Assembly (NCBI RefSeq): GCF_001721645.1 | Contig: NZ_CP017141.1 | Location: 5,208,001 to 5,272,000 of the forward strand | Source: Pedobacter steynii | GTDB taxonomy: Bacteria; Bacteroidota; Bacteroidia; Sphingobacteriales; Sphingobacteriaceae | DNA length: 64,000 nt | Direction of reading: 5' to 3' | Part shown: positions 25,319 through 33,802 of the stretch, one piece after another | Layout of the letters: every line of letters begins with the position of its first letter | How positions within the stretch are numbered: position 1 is the first letter of the stretch | Translations under genes and position numbers: made by a program | The notes under the pieces: model-generated | The model's input: the letters and a program-made list of their open reading frames with translations, nothing else | Database searches by the model: none | Told to the model about the DNA's origin: nothing

Positions 25319-26716
25319 ATGAAAAGGAAGTTACGTTATCTGCTATTGGCCCTTGTATCAGGTGTGTTTAGTGTTCAGGCGCAAACATCAGGCACCGCTA
25401 AGCCACTCTCTCAATTACAGCAACAGTTTGTTGACCTGCGGTTCGGCATGTTTATTCATTTTGGAATAGGCACTTATACAAATGCCGACTGGCCTGATCC
25501 GGAAGCTCCTGGAGCGATCTTTAACCCGACAAAACTGGACTGTAAACAATGGGCAAAGGCGGCGAAATCTGCAAACATGAGCTATGGTTGTTTAACGACC
25601 AAACATCATAACGGTTTTTGTTTATGGGATACGAAAACTACAGATTATGGCGTAATGAATGGTCCTTTGAAAAGAGATGTGGTTAAAGAATATGTGGATG
25701 CCTTTAGGGCGGAGGGTTTAAAGGTGATGTTGTATTATTCGATACTCGATATCCACCATAAGCTTCGTCCTAATGCCATTAAGCCTAAACATATCGAAAT
25801 GGTTAGGCTGCAAATTACAGAACTGTTGACTAATTATGGTCCGGTAGAAGCGCTGATTATTGATGGTTGGGATGCGCCATGGTCGCGGATCAGTTATGAT
25901 GATATCCCTTTTGAAGAAGTATACAAGCTGGTGAAAAAGCTGCAGCCCAACTGCCTGATAATGGATCTTAATGGCGCTAAATATCCGGCGGATGGTTTGT
26001 ATTATACCGATATAAAAACCTATGAGATGGGAGCGGGGCAATACCTTTCTAAAGAAACGAATAAAATGCCTGCACTGGCCTGCCTGCCCTTAAACAGCTC
26101 CTGGTTCTGGAAAACAGACTTTCCAAGGGTGCCTGTGCGTGAAGTAAACAAGCTGGTTAACGAAATCCTGGCGCCGCTTAATGATGCCAGTTGTAATTTT
26201 ATACTGAATGCCGCTCCAAACCGTGACGGCTTATTTGATGATAATGCCATCGAGGCATTGAAAGAAATAGGAAAGTTATGGAAAAATAGAGGTCCCGTAG
26301 CGAAACTGAATGAAACGGGACCTCCGGTAATTGCACATAACCTGGCTAAATTTGCGGTGGCAAATTCAAGCTGGAGTGAAGATGCGGCTATTATGGATTA
26401 TGGTAACGATGATAATTTTGGCTCGGCATGGCAGGCAAACCCAATGGCAAAAGAATTCTGGTATGCGGTGGATCTGAAAGACAATCAGCAATTTAATGCG
26501 GTGGTTGTTTTTGAGGCTAAGCCTAATATCAGAAAATACAAACTGGAATACCACGATGGCAATGGCTGGAAAACGATATTTGAAGGGGAAAATTCCCATC
26601 GCCTTAAAATGCACCGGTTTAAACCATTAAAAGGGGATAAGGTAAAGATCACAATTCAAACTTCCGATACACCACCATCAATAAACGAGTTTCAGGTTTA
26701 TAATGAGCCCAGGTGA
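25319..26716 (+). CDS. GH29 alpha-L-fucosidase
   Basis: 465 residues with a signal peptide (YLLLALVSGVFSVQAQ). GH29 motifs: LRFGMFIHFGIGTYTNADWP, KHHNGFCLWDTKTTDY, EYVDAFRAEGLKVMLYYSIL and ALIIDGWDAPW with the likely nucleophile D182. The C-terminal 110 residues form a galactose-binding-like module. Removes terminal L-fucose from glycans; exported. The only glycosidase in this neighbourhood, with no SusCD pair adjacent. Confidence 0.9.
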   Translation: MKRKLRYLLLALVSGVFSVQAQTSGTAKPLSQLQQQFVDLRFGMFIHFGIGTYTNADWPDPEAPGAIFNPTKLDCKQWAKAAKSANMSYGCLTTKHHNGFCLWDTKTTDYGVMNGPLKRDVVKEYVDAFRAEGLKVMLYYSILDIHHKLRPNAIKPKHIEMVRLQITELLTNYGPVEALIIDGWDAPWSRISYDDIPFEEVYKLVKKLQPNCLIMDLNGAKYPADGLYYTDIKTYEMGAGQYLSKETNKMPALACLPLNSSWFWKTDFPRVPVREVNKLVNEILAPLNDASCNFILNAAPNRDGLFDDNAIEALKEIGKLWKNRGPVAKLNETGPPVIAHNLAKFAVANSSWSEDAAIMDYGNDDNFGSAWQANPMAKEFWYAVDLKDNQQFNAVVVFEAKPNIRKYKLEYHDGNGWKTIFEGENSHRLKMHRFKPLKGDKVKITIQTSDTPPSINEFQVYNEPR

Positions 26717-26720
26717 TGAA

Positions 26721-27518
26721 CTAAATAGTTGGGATCGTTCCGCCGTCAATTACATATTCTGTTCCGGTCAGATAACCCGCTCTTGGAGAAACCAGAAAGC
26801 CCACAAATTCTGCGACTTCTTCAGGCTTGGCTGGCCTGCCGAAAGGTATGCCGCCAAGCGCATCCATTACGCTTTGTGTGGCTTGTTCTACGGTGCCTTT
26901 TGAGCTCTCTGCAATTCTTTCCATCATCCTGGCTGCAGAGGTGGTCATGATCCATCCCGGAGAGACAGTAAGGACGCGGATGCCTTTAGGAGAGACTTCA
27001 TTAGACAGGCTCTTGCTGTAATTGATCAATCCTGCTTTTGCTGCGGCATAGGGTAGGGTTGAATCATATAAAGGCAATCTCCCCTGTATGCTGGCGATGT
27101 GGATGATTACTCCGCTTCCCTGATCAATCATTTGCGGTAAAAAGCCCCGGTCTAAACGTACCGGAGCAAGTAAATTGGTACGGAGGGTAGATTCCCAGTC
27201 TTCATCGGTTAATACTGCAAAGCCACCTCCCGGTGTTTCTGAACTGCCTAGATTGTTGATCAGAATATCCAGTCTGCCGTAACGTTCTAAAATATCCTCT
27301 ACCACTTTTTGTGTTCCCTTTAAGGTGCTCAGGTCTGCCGGTATAAAATTAAGGTTTGGATTTTCCTCTTCAGGCAGATTCCTTGCAGTGATGATTACTG
27401 TTGCTCCCGCCTGAATCAGTCGTTCGGCTATGGCTTTACCTGCCCCTTTAGTGCCACCGGTTACCAGGGCGATTTTGCCGGATAACTCATTATTGAAATT
27501 GAACTGTGTCATAAACAT
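26721..27518 (-). CDS. Short-chain dehydrogenase/reductase
   Basis: 265 residues (start 27518, or ATG at 27512 giving MTQFNFN). Classical SDR: cofactor motif VTGGTKGAGKAIAERL, NNLGSS in place of NNAG, Ser in IIHIASIQGRLPLYD, and the active-site YAAAK. Cofactor and substrate not readable. Divergent from an HxlR regulator across 117 bp, an arrangement matching the NmrA/HxlR pair at 7.5-9 kb. Confidence 0.87.
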   Translation of the reverse strand: MFMTQFNFNNELSGKIALVTGGTKGAGKAIAERLIQAGATVIITARNLPEEENPNLNFIPADLSTLKGTQKVVEDILERYGRLDILINNLGSSETPGGGFAVLTDEDWESTLRTNLLAPVRLDRGFLPQMIDQGSGVIIHIASIQGRLPLYDSTLPYAAAKAGLINYSKSLSNEVSPKGIRVLTVSPGWIMTTSAARMMERIAESSKGTVEQATQSVMDALGGIPFGRPAKPEEVAEFVGFLVSPRAGYLTGTEYVIDGGTIPTI

Positions 27519-27601
27519 TATTATTTACTGCAAATTTCAAGGATACGGGCGGATGCTACAATAACGGAAAAACGATTCGCATAGGGTTAAATTTATCCCT
27601 G

Positions 27602-27631
27602 TTGCCGTTTGAGAACATAGCCTTATATTTG
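27602..27631 (+). promoter_or_regulatory. Promoter of the second HxlR gene, nearly leaderless
   Basis: TTG (27602-27604), 19-bp spacer, TATATTTG (27624-27631). The ATG at 27636 is only 4 bp beyond the -7 element, so the transcript would have almost no leader. Confidence 0.55.
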
Positions 27632-27635
27632 TGTT

Positions 27636-27986
27636 ATGTACGAAAGAAAATTAGCGGTTAACCTGAATTGCGGACTCGATTTAATTGCTGAAGTGCTCTA
27701 CGGCAAATGGAAGATCCGTTTGCTTTGGTTTATCAATGAAGGCTATTTACGCCCAAGTGAGTTGCAGCGAAAGATTCCGGCTGCATCCAGAAGGGTGCTG
27801 AATATCCAGTTAAATGAACTGGAAGCCCATGGCCTGGTCGGCAAAACAATATTTCCTGTGCTCCCTCCAAAAGTAGAGTATAACCTGACTGATTTTGGGA
27901 AGACTTTAATTCCTGTTATTGCTGCTTTAGGCAAATGGGGGGACGATCACGAAGAGCGACTGCGGAAGGTGATTCTCGGGCATTAA
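27636..27986 (+). CDS. HxlR family transcriptional regulator
   Basis: 116 residues: NCGLDLIAEVLYGKWKIRLL, LRPSELQRKIPAASRRVLNI, QLNELEAHGLVGKTIFP and EYNLTDFGKTLIPVI form the HxlR winged helix. A single Cys at residue 12 sits where YodB-like redox sensors carry theirs. Probably regulates the divergent SDR gene. Its 3' end overlaps the convergent lycopene cyclase gene by 4 bp. Confidence 0.87.
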   Translation: MYERKLAVNLNCGLDLIAEVLYGKWKIRLLWFINEGYLRPSELQRKIPAASRRVLNIQLNELEAHGLVGKTIFPVLPPKVEYNLTDFGKTLIPVIAALGKWGDDHEERLRKVILGH

Positions 27987-29140
27987 TTGCTGCTCATCAA
28001 TTTTAAGCTGCGATTTAATAAAGCCAAAGCGAACTCCCTTTTTTGCAGGGTTTTGAAAATCCGGATTTCCTCCATCAAAGAGGTTTCATTATCCAGGAAT
28101 TTTAATATCTGACTGGATTTGTTTTTTCTGAATAACGTAGAAAAAATCTCTTTCCCGGAAAGCCGTCCGCTGTTCAGTAAATGAAGGAGTGTAGCATCAT
28201 AGAGACCAAATCTTTTTGGCGAAATTGCTGCAACCTGAGGATTGTCGGATTTTGTGAGTTGCTCCACAATCGCAGCCGTATGTTTCTGTATAAACCGGAA
28301 AGTATAACCGGTAGATCCTTTGGTAAATCCTCCTGCAGTGCCAAGATAAATGATACGGCCGTCCTGCTGTTTGATGGGATGATCCGACATGGGAATTACT
28401 CCTTTTTCTCGCTCTTTAATATCGTAATGCTCGCAATGTAACTGTTCCTGTATATATTGTTTTAATGCAGTGGCATAACTTGCAGCTGGCAGTTCATTTT
28501 CAGAGAATACCGTATATTCAACTAAAGCAAGGGTTGAACTTAATGGCAATACGTAAACGAAAGATGTTCCTGCCTCCTGAGCAGTATTGAAGTCCATCAG
28601 TGTGGCACGTTCCGGATGGAATGTGGGCAATTTAGTTTCGATCACCCAGCCCTCGAAATGCTGCAGCAGATATTGATAACGATCGGGCCTTTTCTCCTGG
28701 ATTTGGGGAATGCTGGAGAACACATAACCGGCGCTGAAGGTTTCTCCATCAATGGTCACATAACCTTGTTCCTGCTCCGTATATATTTGGTCTACATTTC
28801 CCTGTATCATACTGATGTGATTACTTTCTGAAAGCTGCTGATCGGTATAGGCATAGAAGTCTGCTGCGCGAATCATTTTATACTGATAGGGCTGGATGTC
28901 CAGTTCCTGATGATGAGCGGAGCCGGAGAAGGATAAATGATTCCATTTCCGGTATACTGCCGGTTCAAATACATCCGCTTCCTGTTCCCAGAAACACCAG
29001 GTCCGGTCATTTTCCTTTTTATTCAGCTTGTCGACCATCAATAGCCGTTTGTTTGTGCTTTGCAGATAAGGCAACATCCGTATAGCCAGGCTTCTTCCTG
29101 AACAGCCCCCTCCGGCAATGATATAATCAAAATGTTTCAT
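27983..29140 (-). CDS. crtY: Lycopene beta-cyclase
   Basis: 385 residues. FAD/NAD-binding N terminus DYIIAGGGCSGRSLAIRML and the cyclase motifs NDRTWCFWE, IPMSDHPIKQQDGRIIYLGT and GGFTKGSTGYTFRFIQKH identify the CrtY type, which closes both ends of lycopene to give beta-carotene at the membrane. Last gene of the carotenoid operon; its start overlaps the crtZ stop by 4 bp. Confidence 0.88.
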   Translation of the reverse strand: MKHFDYIIAGGGCSGRSLAIRMLPYLQSTNKRLLMVDKLNKKENDRTWCFWEQEADVFEPAVYRKWNHLSFSGSAHHQELDIQPYQYKMIRAADFYAYTDQQLSESNHISMIQGNVDQIYTEQEQGYVTIDGETFSAGYVFSSIPQIQEKRPDRYQYLLQHFEGWVIETKLPTFHPERATLMDFNTAQEAGTSFVYVLPLSSTLALVEYTVFSENELPAASYATALKQYIQEQLHCEHYDIKEREKGVIPMSDHPIKQQDGRIIYLGTAGGFTKGSTGYTFRFIQKHTAAIVEQLTKSDNPQVAAISPKRFGLYDATLLHLLNSGRLSGKEIFSTLFRKNKSSQILKFLDNETSLMEEIRIFKTLQKREFALALLNRSLKLMSSN

Positions 29141-29604
29141 ACCTGCTTTTTTTGAGATTGCTGCCAGTATCTCCGGGCGGCGAACAACATTCCGAAAGAT
29201 TCACCATGGTGCCTGTCCAGGTGTTTGTGATGCATTTTATGCGCCCTTTTAATCGTTTTTATATACCTATTATTACTTCTTGAAAACCATTTGAACCTTT
29301 GGTGAATGACCACATCATGTATGATGAAATAGGCAATCCCATACAGCAAAATGCCAAGGCCGGTGTAAAACATCCAGTTGAAACCCGCTCTTGCACCAAA
29401 AAAGAAAAGAAGGATGCTCGGCGCGGCGAATATCAAAAAGAAGAAATCGTTCTTTTCAAAGAAATGAGGCTTTTTCTGATGGTGATCTTTATGTAATACC
29501 CATAACAATCCATGCATTACAAATTTATGCGTAAACCATGCCACTCCTTCCATAAAGACAAAAGTACCCGTTGTAATCAGTAAATAGGTGATCCAGTTAT
29601 CCAT
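29137..29604 (-). CDS. crtZ: Beta-carotene 3-hydroxylase
   Basis: 155 residues, membrane, of the fatty acid hydroxylase/sterol desaturase superfamily. His clusters for the di-iron site: THKFVMHGLLWVLHKDHH, IIHDVVIHQRF, HKMHHKHLDRHHGESFG. It adds 3-OH groups to beta-carotene to give zeaxanthin. Overlaps idi by 8 bp. Confidence 0.88.
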   Translation of the reverse strand: MDNWITYLLITTGTFVFMEGVAWFTHKFVMHGLLWVLHKDHHQKKPHFFEKNDFFFLIFAAPSILLFFFGARAGFNWMFYTGLGILLYGIAYFIIHDVVIHQRFKWFSRSNNRYIKTIKRAHKMHHKHLDRHHGESFGMLFAARRYWQQSQKKQV

Positions 29605-30130
29605 TGCTTTGCTCTTTTTTGTAATGAGTCTTCAGTTCTTTAAAACATATTTTTAACCAGACGGTATATTTTTCCTCCTCCTCAATCAGACTGGATTCGA
29701 GTTCTTCGAGGCTGATATAGCGGAAGGCGGCTACTTCTTTCGGATCAGGTTGAGGCACGGCCTCAGAAAATCCAAAAAAAACATGGTCATATTCATTTTC
29801 TGTCAGGCCATTTTCAAATTTGGCAAGATAGGAAAAACTAAAAACTGGACGTAGTTCACATTCCATTCCCATTTCTTCTTTTAATCGTCTTTTCGCGGCG
29901 AGAATGGTCTCTTCGCCCGGGCGCGGATGACTACAACAGGTGTTTGTCCATTTTCCTGCGGAATGATACTTATCCAGGGCCCGTTGCTGCAGTAAAAGTT
30001 CTCCGGAACGGTTAAAGATAAACACGGAGAAGGCGCGGTGAAGTTTGCCTTCAATATGCGCCTGCAGTTTAGGCATGGTTCCAATCGGTTGGTCGTTGCT
30101 GTTTACGAGTATAACTTCTTCTTCCATCAT
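29597..30130 (-). CDS. idi: Isopentenyl-diphosphate delta-isomerase, type 1
   Basis: 177 residues from ATG at 30130 (or 30127). Nudix-fold IDI motifs: catalytic Cys in TNTCCSHPRPGEE, Nudix-like AAKRRLKEEMGMECEL, and ENEYDHVFFG with the second catalytic Glu. It interconverts IPP and DMAPP to feed carotenoid synthesis. The ATG overlaps the stop of the preceding gene (ATGA-type coupling). Confidence 0.9.
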   Translation of the reverse strand: MMEEEVILVNSNDQPIGTMPKLQAHIEGKLHRAFSVFIFNRSGELLLQQRALDKYHSAGKWTNTCCSHPRPGEETILAAKRRLKEEMGMECELRPVFSFSYLAKFENGLTENEYDHVFFGFSEAVPQPDPKEVAAFRYISLEELESSLIEEEEKYTVWLKICFKELKTHYKKEQSNG

Positions 30131-30630
30131 ATGGTTAATCCTTTCTTTTCCTCTGCAGAGCAATAATCAGAAGTGGTCAGGTATTTTAAAATGCTTTCCT
30201 TCAATTTTTTATCTTTTATCGTTTTTACGCGGCTTAACAAATACTTCTTATCCTTTGTGATGTCGTCATTATAGTGGAGAAATGCCGGAATGTTAGTTTG
30301 AATGGCAAACCTCAGAAAACGTATTTCCGGATGATCAGGTTCTTTTTTTACGGCTTCTTCGATCAGGTTCTTTCCTTTTTTAAATCTCCTGAATTTATTG
30401 ACCGGGTTAAGTCCATACCTGCAGCGCATCATTTCGGCAGCACCTTTATAACAGATCAAAAGAGGAGGAGAGTCCGGTCCTACGGCCGACAGCAGGTTTA
30501 AAAGCTGATCTGCGGAAGCTTTACTGTGCACAGCGGCTTCAAACAGACGCTTGACTTCCCGGAGCTCTGGTTCTGCCGGATAGGCTTTTGTTGCAAATAG
30601 CAACAGGAGAAAAAGGGCAGCTATTTTCAT
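30127..30630 (-). CDS. Unknown exported protein within the carotenoid operon
   Basis: 167 residues. Signal peptide MKIAALFLLLLFATKAYPA. The mature part is helical and basic (VKRLFEAAVHSKASADQLLN, CYKGAAEMMRCRYGLNPVNK, FRRFKKGKNLIEEAVKKEPD), TPR-like in feel. It overlaps crtB by 4 bp upstream and idi by 4 bp downstream, so translation is tightly coupled to pigment enzymes. I recall similar genes in other Sphingobacteriaceae carotenoid clusters but no assigned role; an envelope or pigment-related function is inferred. Confidence 0.72.
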   Translation of the reverse strand: MKIAALFLLLLFATKAYPAEPELREVKRLFEAAVHSKASADQLLNLLSAVGPDSPPLLICYKGAAEMMRCRYGLNPVNKFRRFKKGKNLIEEAVKKEPDHPEIRFLRFAIQTNIPAFLHYNDDITKDKKYLLSRVKTIKDKKLKESILKYLTTSDYCSAEEKKGLTI

Positions 30631-31463
30631 ATGGTATTGGTCTTATAACGGATGATAGAATCAAACATCAATCCGAACTTATGCGCACTGGAAATCCGGA
30701 TCCTTTGAGACATTACCTTCTCTGCTGTACTGTTTTTAATCTTATTGAACAACTCTTTATAATACACATAGGCCAGGTAAACTCCATTTTTGGCGGATGC
30801 AGGCAATTCCCGGATGCCAATCAATGCCAATTTAAATTCTGTTTCTATTTCTTCCTCGATCTGCTTTTTTTCAATGTTGGAGAAAGCGGATAAATTCACA
30901 TTTGGAAAATAGGTGCGGTTTAAGGTATAGTAATCAGCGTTGACATCTCGGAGGAAGTTTACTTTTTGAAATGCAGAACCCAGACTCATCGCAGAATCCT
31001 TTAGTTTTTCGTATTGTGTTTTATCTCCTTCGGTAAAGACCTGTAAACACATTAAACCCACTACCTGAGCGGAACCCAGAATGTACTGATCATATTTTTC
31101 CGGAGTATAAAACTCCTGCTTAAGATCCATTTCCATGCTTTGAAGAAACAATTCTATCAGCTCTTTGTCGATGTCGTATTTGTTCACCACTTCCTGAAAA
31201 GAGTTGAGGATGGGATTCAAGCTGATTCCCTCTTCAATAGCCTCATAGCAATCTCTTTTAAACTTAGCGAGTAAGGTGATTTTGTCGAAATCATGGAAGC
31301 TATCCACGATTTCGTCTGCCAGTCGGACGAAGCCATAGATGGAATAGATGGGCTTCCGTAGCCTTTCGTTTAAAAAATAAATACCCAATGAAAAGCTGGT
31401 GCTATACCGTTTGGTAATCATTTCGCTGCATGCTGCTGATAATTTATCGAATATCTCTTTCAT
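30627..31463 (-). CDS. crtB: Phytoene synthase
   Basis: 278 residues of the squalene/phytoene synthase family. Both Asp-rich prenyl-diphosphate motifs are present: RLADEIVDSFHDFD and NFLRDVNADYYTLNRTYFP. It joins two GGPP to phytoene. Starts 2 bp after the crtI stop. Confidence 0.9.
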   Translation of the reverse strand: MKEIFDKLSAACSEMITKRYSTSFSLGIYFLNERLRKPIYSIYGFVRLADEIVDSFHDFDKITLLAKFKRDCYEAIEEGISLNPILNSFQEVVNKYDIDKELIELFLQSMEMDLKQEFYTPEKYDQYILGSAQVVGLMCLQVFTEGDKTQYEKLKDSAMSLGSAFQKVNFLRDVNADYYTLNRTYFPNVNLSAFSNIEKKQIEEEIETEFKLALIGIRELPASAKNGVYLAYVYYKELFNKIKNSTAEKVMSQRIRISSAHKFGLMFDSIIRYKTNTI

Positions 31464-31465
31464 CG

Positions 31466-32965
31466 TTATTTATTTAGGTGCTTTATAAGTTGTTGAGCGG
31501 CTATGTTTCCTGAGATGATGGAGGGTGGAACTCCAGGGCCCGGAACGGTCAATTGTCCGGCGTAGAACAGGTTTTCTATTTTCTTATTCTTTAAAGAGGG
31601 TTTTAGGTTTGCTGTTTGCATCAGCGTATTTGCCAGTCCGTAGGCATTCCCTTTGTAGGAGTTGTAATCTGAAATGAAATCACTTACGCAATAACTTTTC
31701 TTATAATCCAGCTGCTCACGTATAGCGGTACCCGTATAGGATTCGAGCCGGTCCAGGATCAGATTAAAATATTGTTCCCGGATGGCTTCAGGATCCTTCA
31801 GGTCTGGTGCAAGGGGCATTAGAATAAATAAGTTCTCCTGTCCGGCAGGGGCAACTGAGGGATCGGTAACACTTGGACAGCACACATAAAATAAAGGCTT
31901 TGTGGGCCATTGTGCATCTTTGTAAATCTCCTGGGAATGCTGTTTTAAATCTTCATCAAAAAACAAAGTATGGTGGTTTAGCCGACCTACTTTAGTTTTT
32001 ACGCCGAGATAAAAAATGAGGCAGGAGGGGGCAAAAACTTTATTGTCCCAATATTTTTCAGAATAGTTTCTGTAAGTCTGATTCAGGAGTTTTTCCTCAA
32101 CGTGATGGTAATCGGCAGCTGCAATAATACCTGCATAATCCTTTGTTCCTTTTGCAGAGGTTAAATTGACAATGTGTTTTCCCTTTACGTCAAGTGCAGT
32201 GACAGCTGCATTGGTATGAAACATTGCCCCTTGTTTTTCTGCAACTTCTTTCATCGCCTGGATCACTTTTCCGAAGCCGCCTTTGGGATACCAGGTGCCC
32301 AGCTTGAGACCTGCATAGTTCATCAGGCTGTATAGTGCCGGTGTATCTTCGGGCATGGCACCCAGAAAGAGTACCGGGAATTCCATTAAAGCGATAAGCC
32401 TGGGGTCTTTGAAGTACTTTTTTACATGGGAACTGAAAGAAGTAAAAACCTGTAGTTTAAACAAACCTTTTACCAGCTCCGCATCTGCAAACTCCAGTAG
32501 GGAAAGGCCAGGCTTATAAACCAGTTTCCCAATTCCTATTCTGTATTTGTATGCTGCTTCGGTTAAGAAACTTTTTAGTTTAGCGGCGCTTCCGTTTTCT
32601 GTAGCTTCAAACAGCTGACACAATTCTTCAAAATTAGCTGGGATGTTGAGTACTTCATCCGCGCCGAAAACTACGCTAAAGCCGGGATCGAGTAATTGTA
32701 GCTCATAAAAATCTGCGGCTTTATAGCCAAAGTCATTAAAAAACTGCTCGAATACCTCAGGCATCCAGTACCAGCTTGGGCCCATGTCGAACACATAGCC
32801 ATTTGGGGTAATAAGTTGGCGGGCCCTTCCACCAATATCTGCGTTTTTCTCATAAACATCTACCCGGTAACCTTGCTTTGCGAGATAGGCCGCAGCGCTG
32901 ATTCCGGCAAATCCTGAACCAATTACCGCTATTTCCGGACCTTCTTTTTGTTGATGAACTGACAT
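31466..32965 (-). CDS. crtI: Phytoene desaturase
   Basis: 499 residues. FAD-binding IAVIGSGFAGISAAAYLAKQ and DVYEKNADIGGRARQ at the N terminus and the C-terminal CrtI signature (LFYAGQLTVPGPGVPPSIIS) are clear. It converts phytoene to lycopene. First pigment-enzyme gene after the regulator. Confidence 0.9.
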   Translation of the reverse strand: MSVHQQKEGPEIAVIGSGFAGISAAAYLAKQGYRVDVYEKNADIGGRARQLITPNGYVFDMGPSWYWMPEVFEQFFNDFGYKAADFYELQLLDPGFSVVFGADEVLNIPANFEELCQLFEATENGSAAKLKSFLTEAAYKYRIGIGKLVYKPGLSLLEFADAELVKGLFKLQVFTSFSSHVKKYFKDPRLIALMEFPVLFLGAMPEDTPALYSLMNYAGLKLGTWYPKGGFGKVIQAMKEVAEKQGAMFHTNAAVTALDVKGKHIVNLTSAKGTKDYAGIIAAADYHHVEEKLLNQTYRNYSEKYWDNKVFAPSCLIFYLGVKTKVGRLNHHTLFFDEDLKQHSQEIYKDAQWPTKPLFYVCCPSVTDPSVAPAGQENLFILMPLAPDLKDPEAIREQYFNLILDRLESYTGTAIREQLDYKKSYCVSDFISDYNSYKGNAYGLANTLMQTANLKPSLKNKKIENLFYAGQLTVPGPGVPPSIISGNIAAQQLIKHLNK

Positions 32966-33000
32966 GCAGGTTTTTTAAGTTGATAATGATTTGAAATGGC

Positions 33001-33615
33001 TTACAGCTGACCTCTTGTTTTTTCCTCGTGAAAGTTTTCAAGTTTTGTCAGTAACCGGATCAGGTCCATTTTTTCCTGATGGGATAGCGGTTCAGTTACC
33101 TTCATGGAGGCAATTCTTATATTTTGCATGCTTTCATTTAAAAGCTGAGTTCCTTTTGCTGTGATGTGGATCATTCGGTTTCGCTTATCACTATCTAACG
33201 CAGCCTGTTCTACTAATCCATTGCTGATTAACCTGTTTACAATTTGCATTCCGGCAGATTTTTCATGAATATTTAGTCGGATGAGTGCTGTTTTAGACAT
33301 ACTTCCGAAGGAAACCAGGCTGATTAGGTAGATAAATTCGTCTGGTGTAGAAAAGGAGGTATTGGCTATCGCTGCTTTGGCATGCAACCTGGCATATTTA
33401 TACAGGTGAACCAGGGAGGTATTGATCACGCTATCAGCGGATCGTCCGTTTACTTTTCCATCCCATTCAGGCTCGGGAATCGTTGGATGCCCTTTTTTTT
33501 GATAATATTCATTTAACCATTGTCCGAATAAATAAGGATCCTGATGATAAGGTTCAGATTCCTGTTCGTAAATTTTAATCAGATCGATTACCTCAATTAT
33601 TAAATCGTAATACAT
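33001..33615 (-). CDS. MarR-family regulator of the carotenoid operon
   Basis: 204 residues. The first 90 residues are an added N-terminal part; the winged helix follows (SFGSMSKTALIRLNIHEKSA, GMQIVNRLISNGLVEQAALD, SDKRNRMIHITAKGTQLLNE). It is placed 35 bp upstream of crtI, same strand, so it is the leading gene of the operon and probably represses it, through the palindrome at 33647-33662. Confidence 0.8.
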   Translation of the reverse strand: MYYDLIIEVIDLIKIYEQESEPYHQDPYLFGQWLNEYYQKKGHPTIPEPEWDGKVNGRSADSVINTSLVHLYKYARLHAKAAIANTSFSTPDEFIYLISLVSFGSMSKTALIRLNIHEKSAGMQIVNRLISNGLVEQAALDSDKRNRMIHITAKGTQLLNESMQNIRIASMKVTEPLSHQEKMDLIRLLTKLENFHEEKTRGQL

Positions 33616-33634
33616 GTTATCGGTTTATTCTGTA

Positions 33635-33662
33635 CAAATATATACTAATAAAGTGCTTTATT
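33635..33662 (-). promoter_or_regulatory. Carotenoid operon promoter with MarR-type operator
   Basis: On the minus strand TATATTTG (33635-33642) fits the -7 consensus. Directly behind it is the 16-bp perfect palindrome AATAAAGTGCTTTATT-type (arms AATAAAG/CTTTATT, 33647-33662), filling the -33/-7 spacer. TGTACAA (33631-33637) and TTGTACA (33661-33667) form an outer repeat. No good -33 element was found. Confidence 0.5.
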
Positions 33663-33802
33663 GTACATTTATTTTAAGAATAAAATATTATAAGGTATAT
33701 AATTGTACTTTATGAGGTTTGGTCGACTGCAGTTGGCAGAAAAAGAAGAAGAAGTTCTTTATTGGGGAGAGGAATAAAAGCAATAATTTGATTATAGCGT
33801 CT

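Noticed and set aside
33712..33777. 21-codon frame beginning MRFGRLQLAEKEEE
   Set aside because: Too short and without a terminator or conserved features; Glu-rich by base bias.
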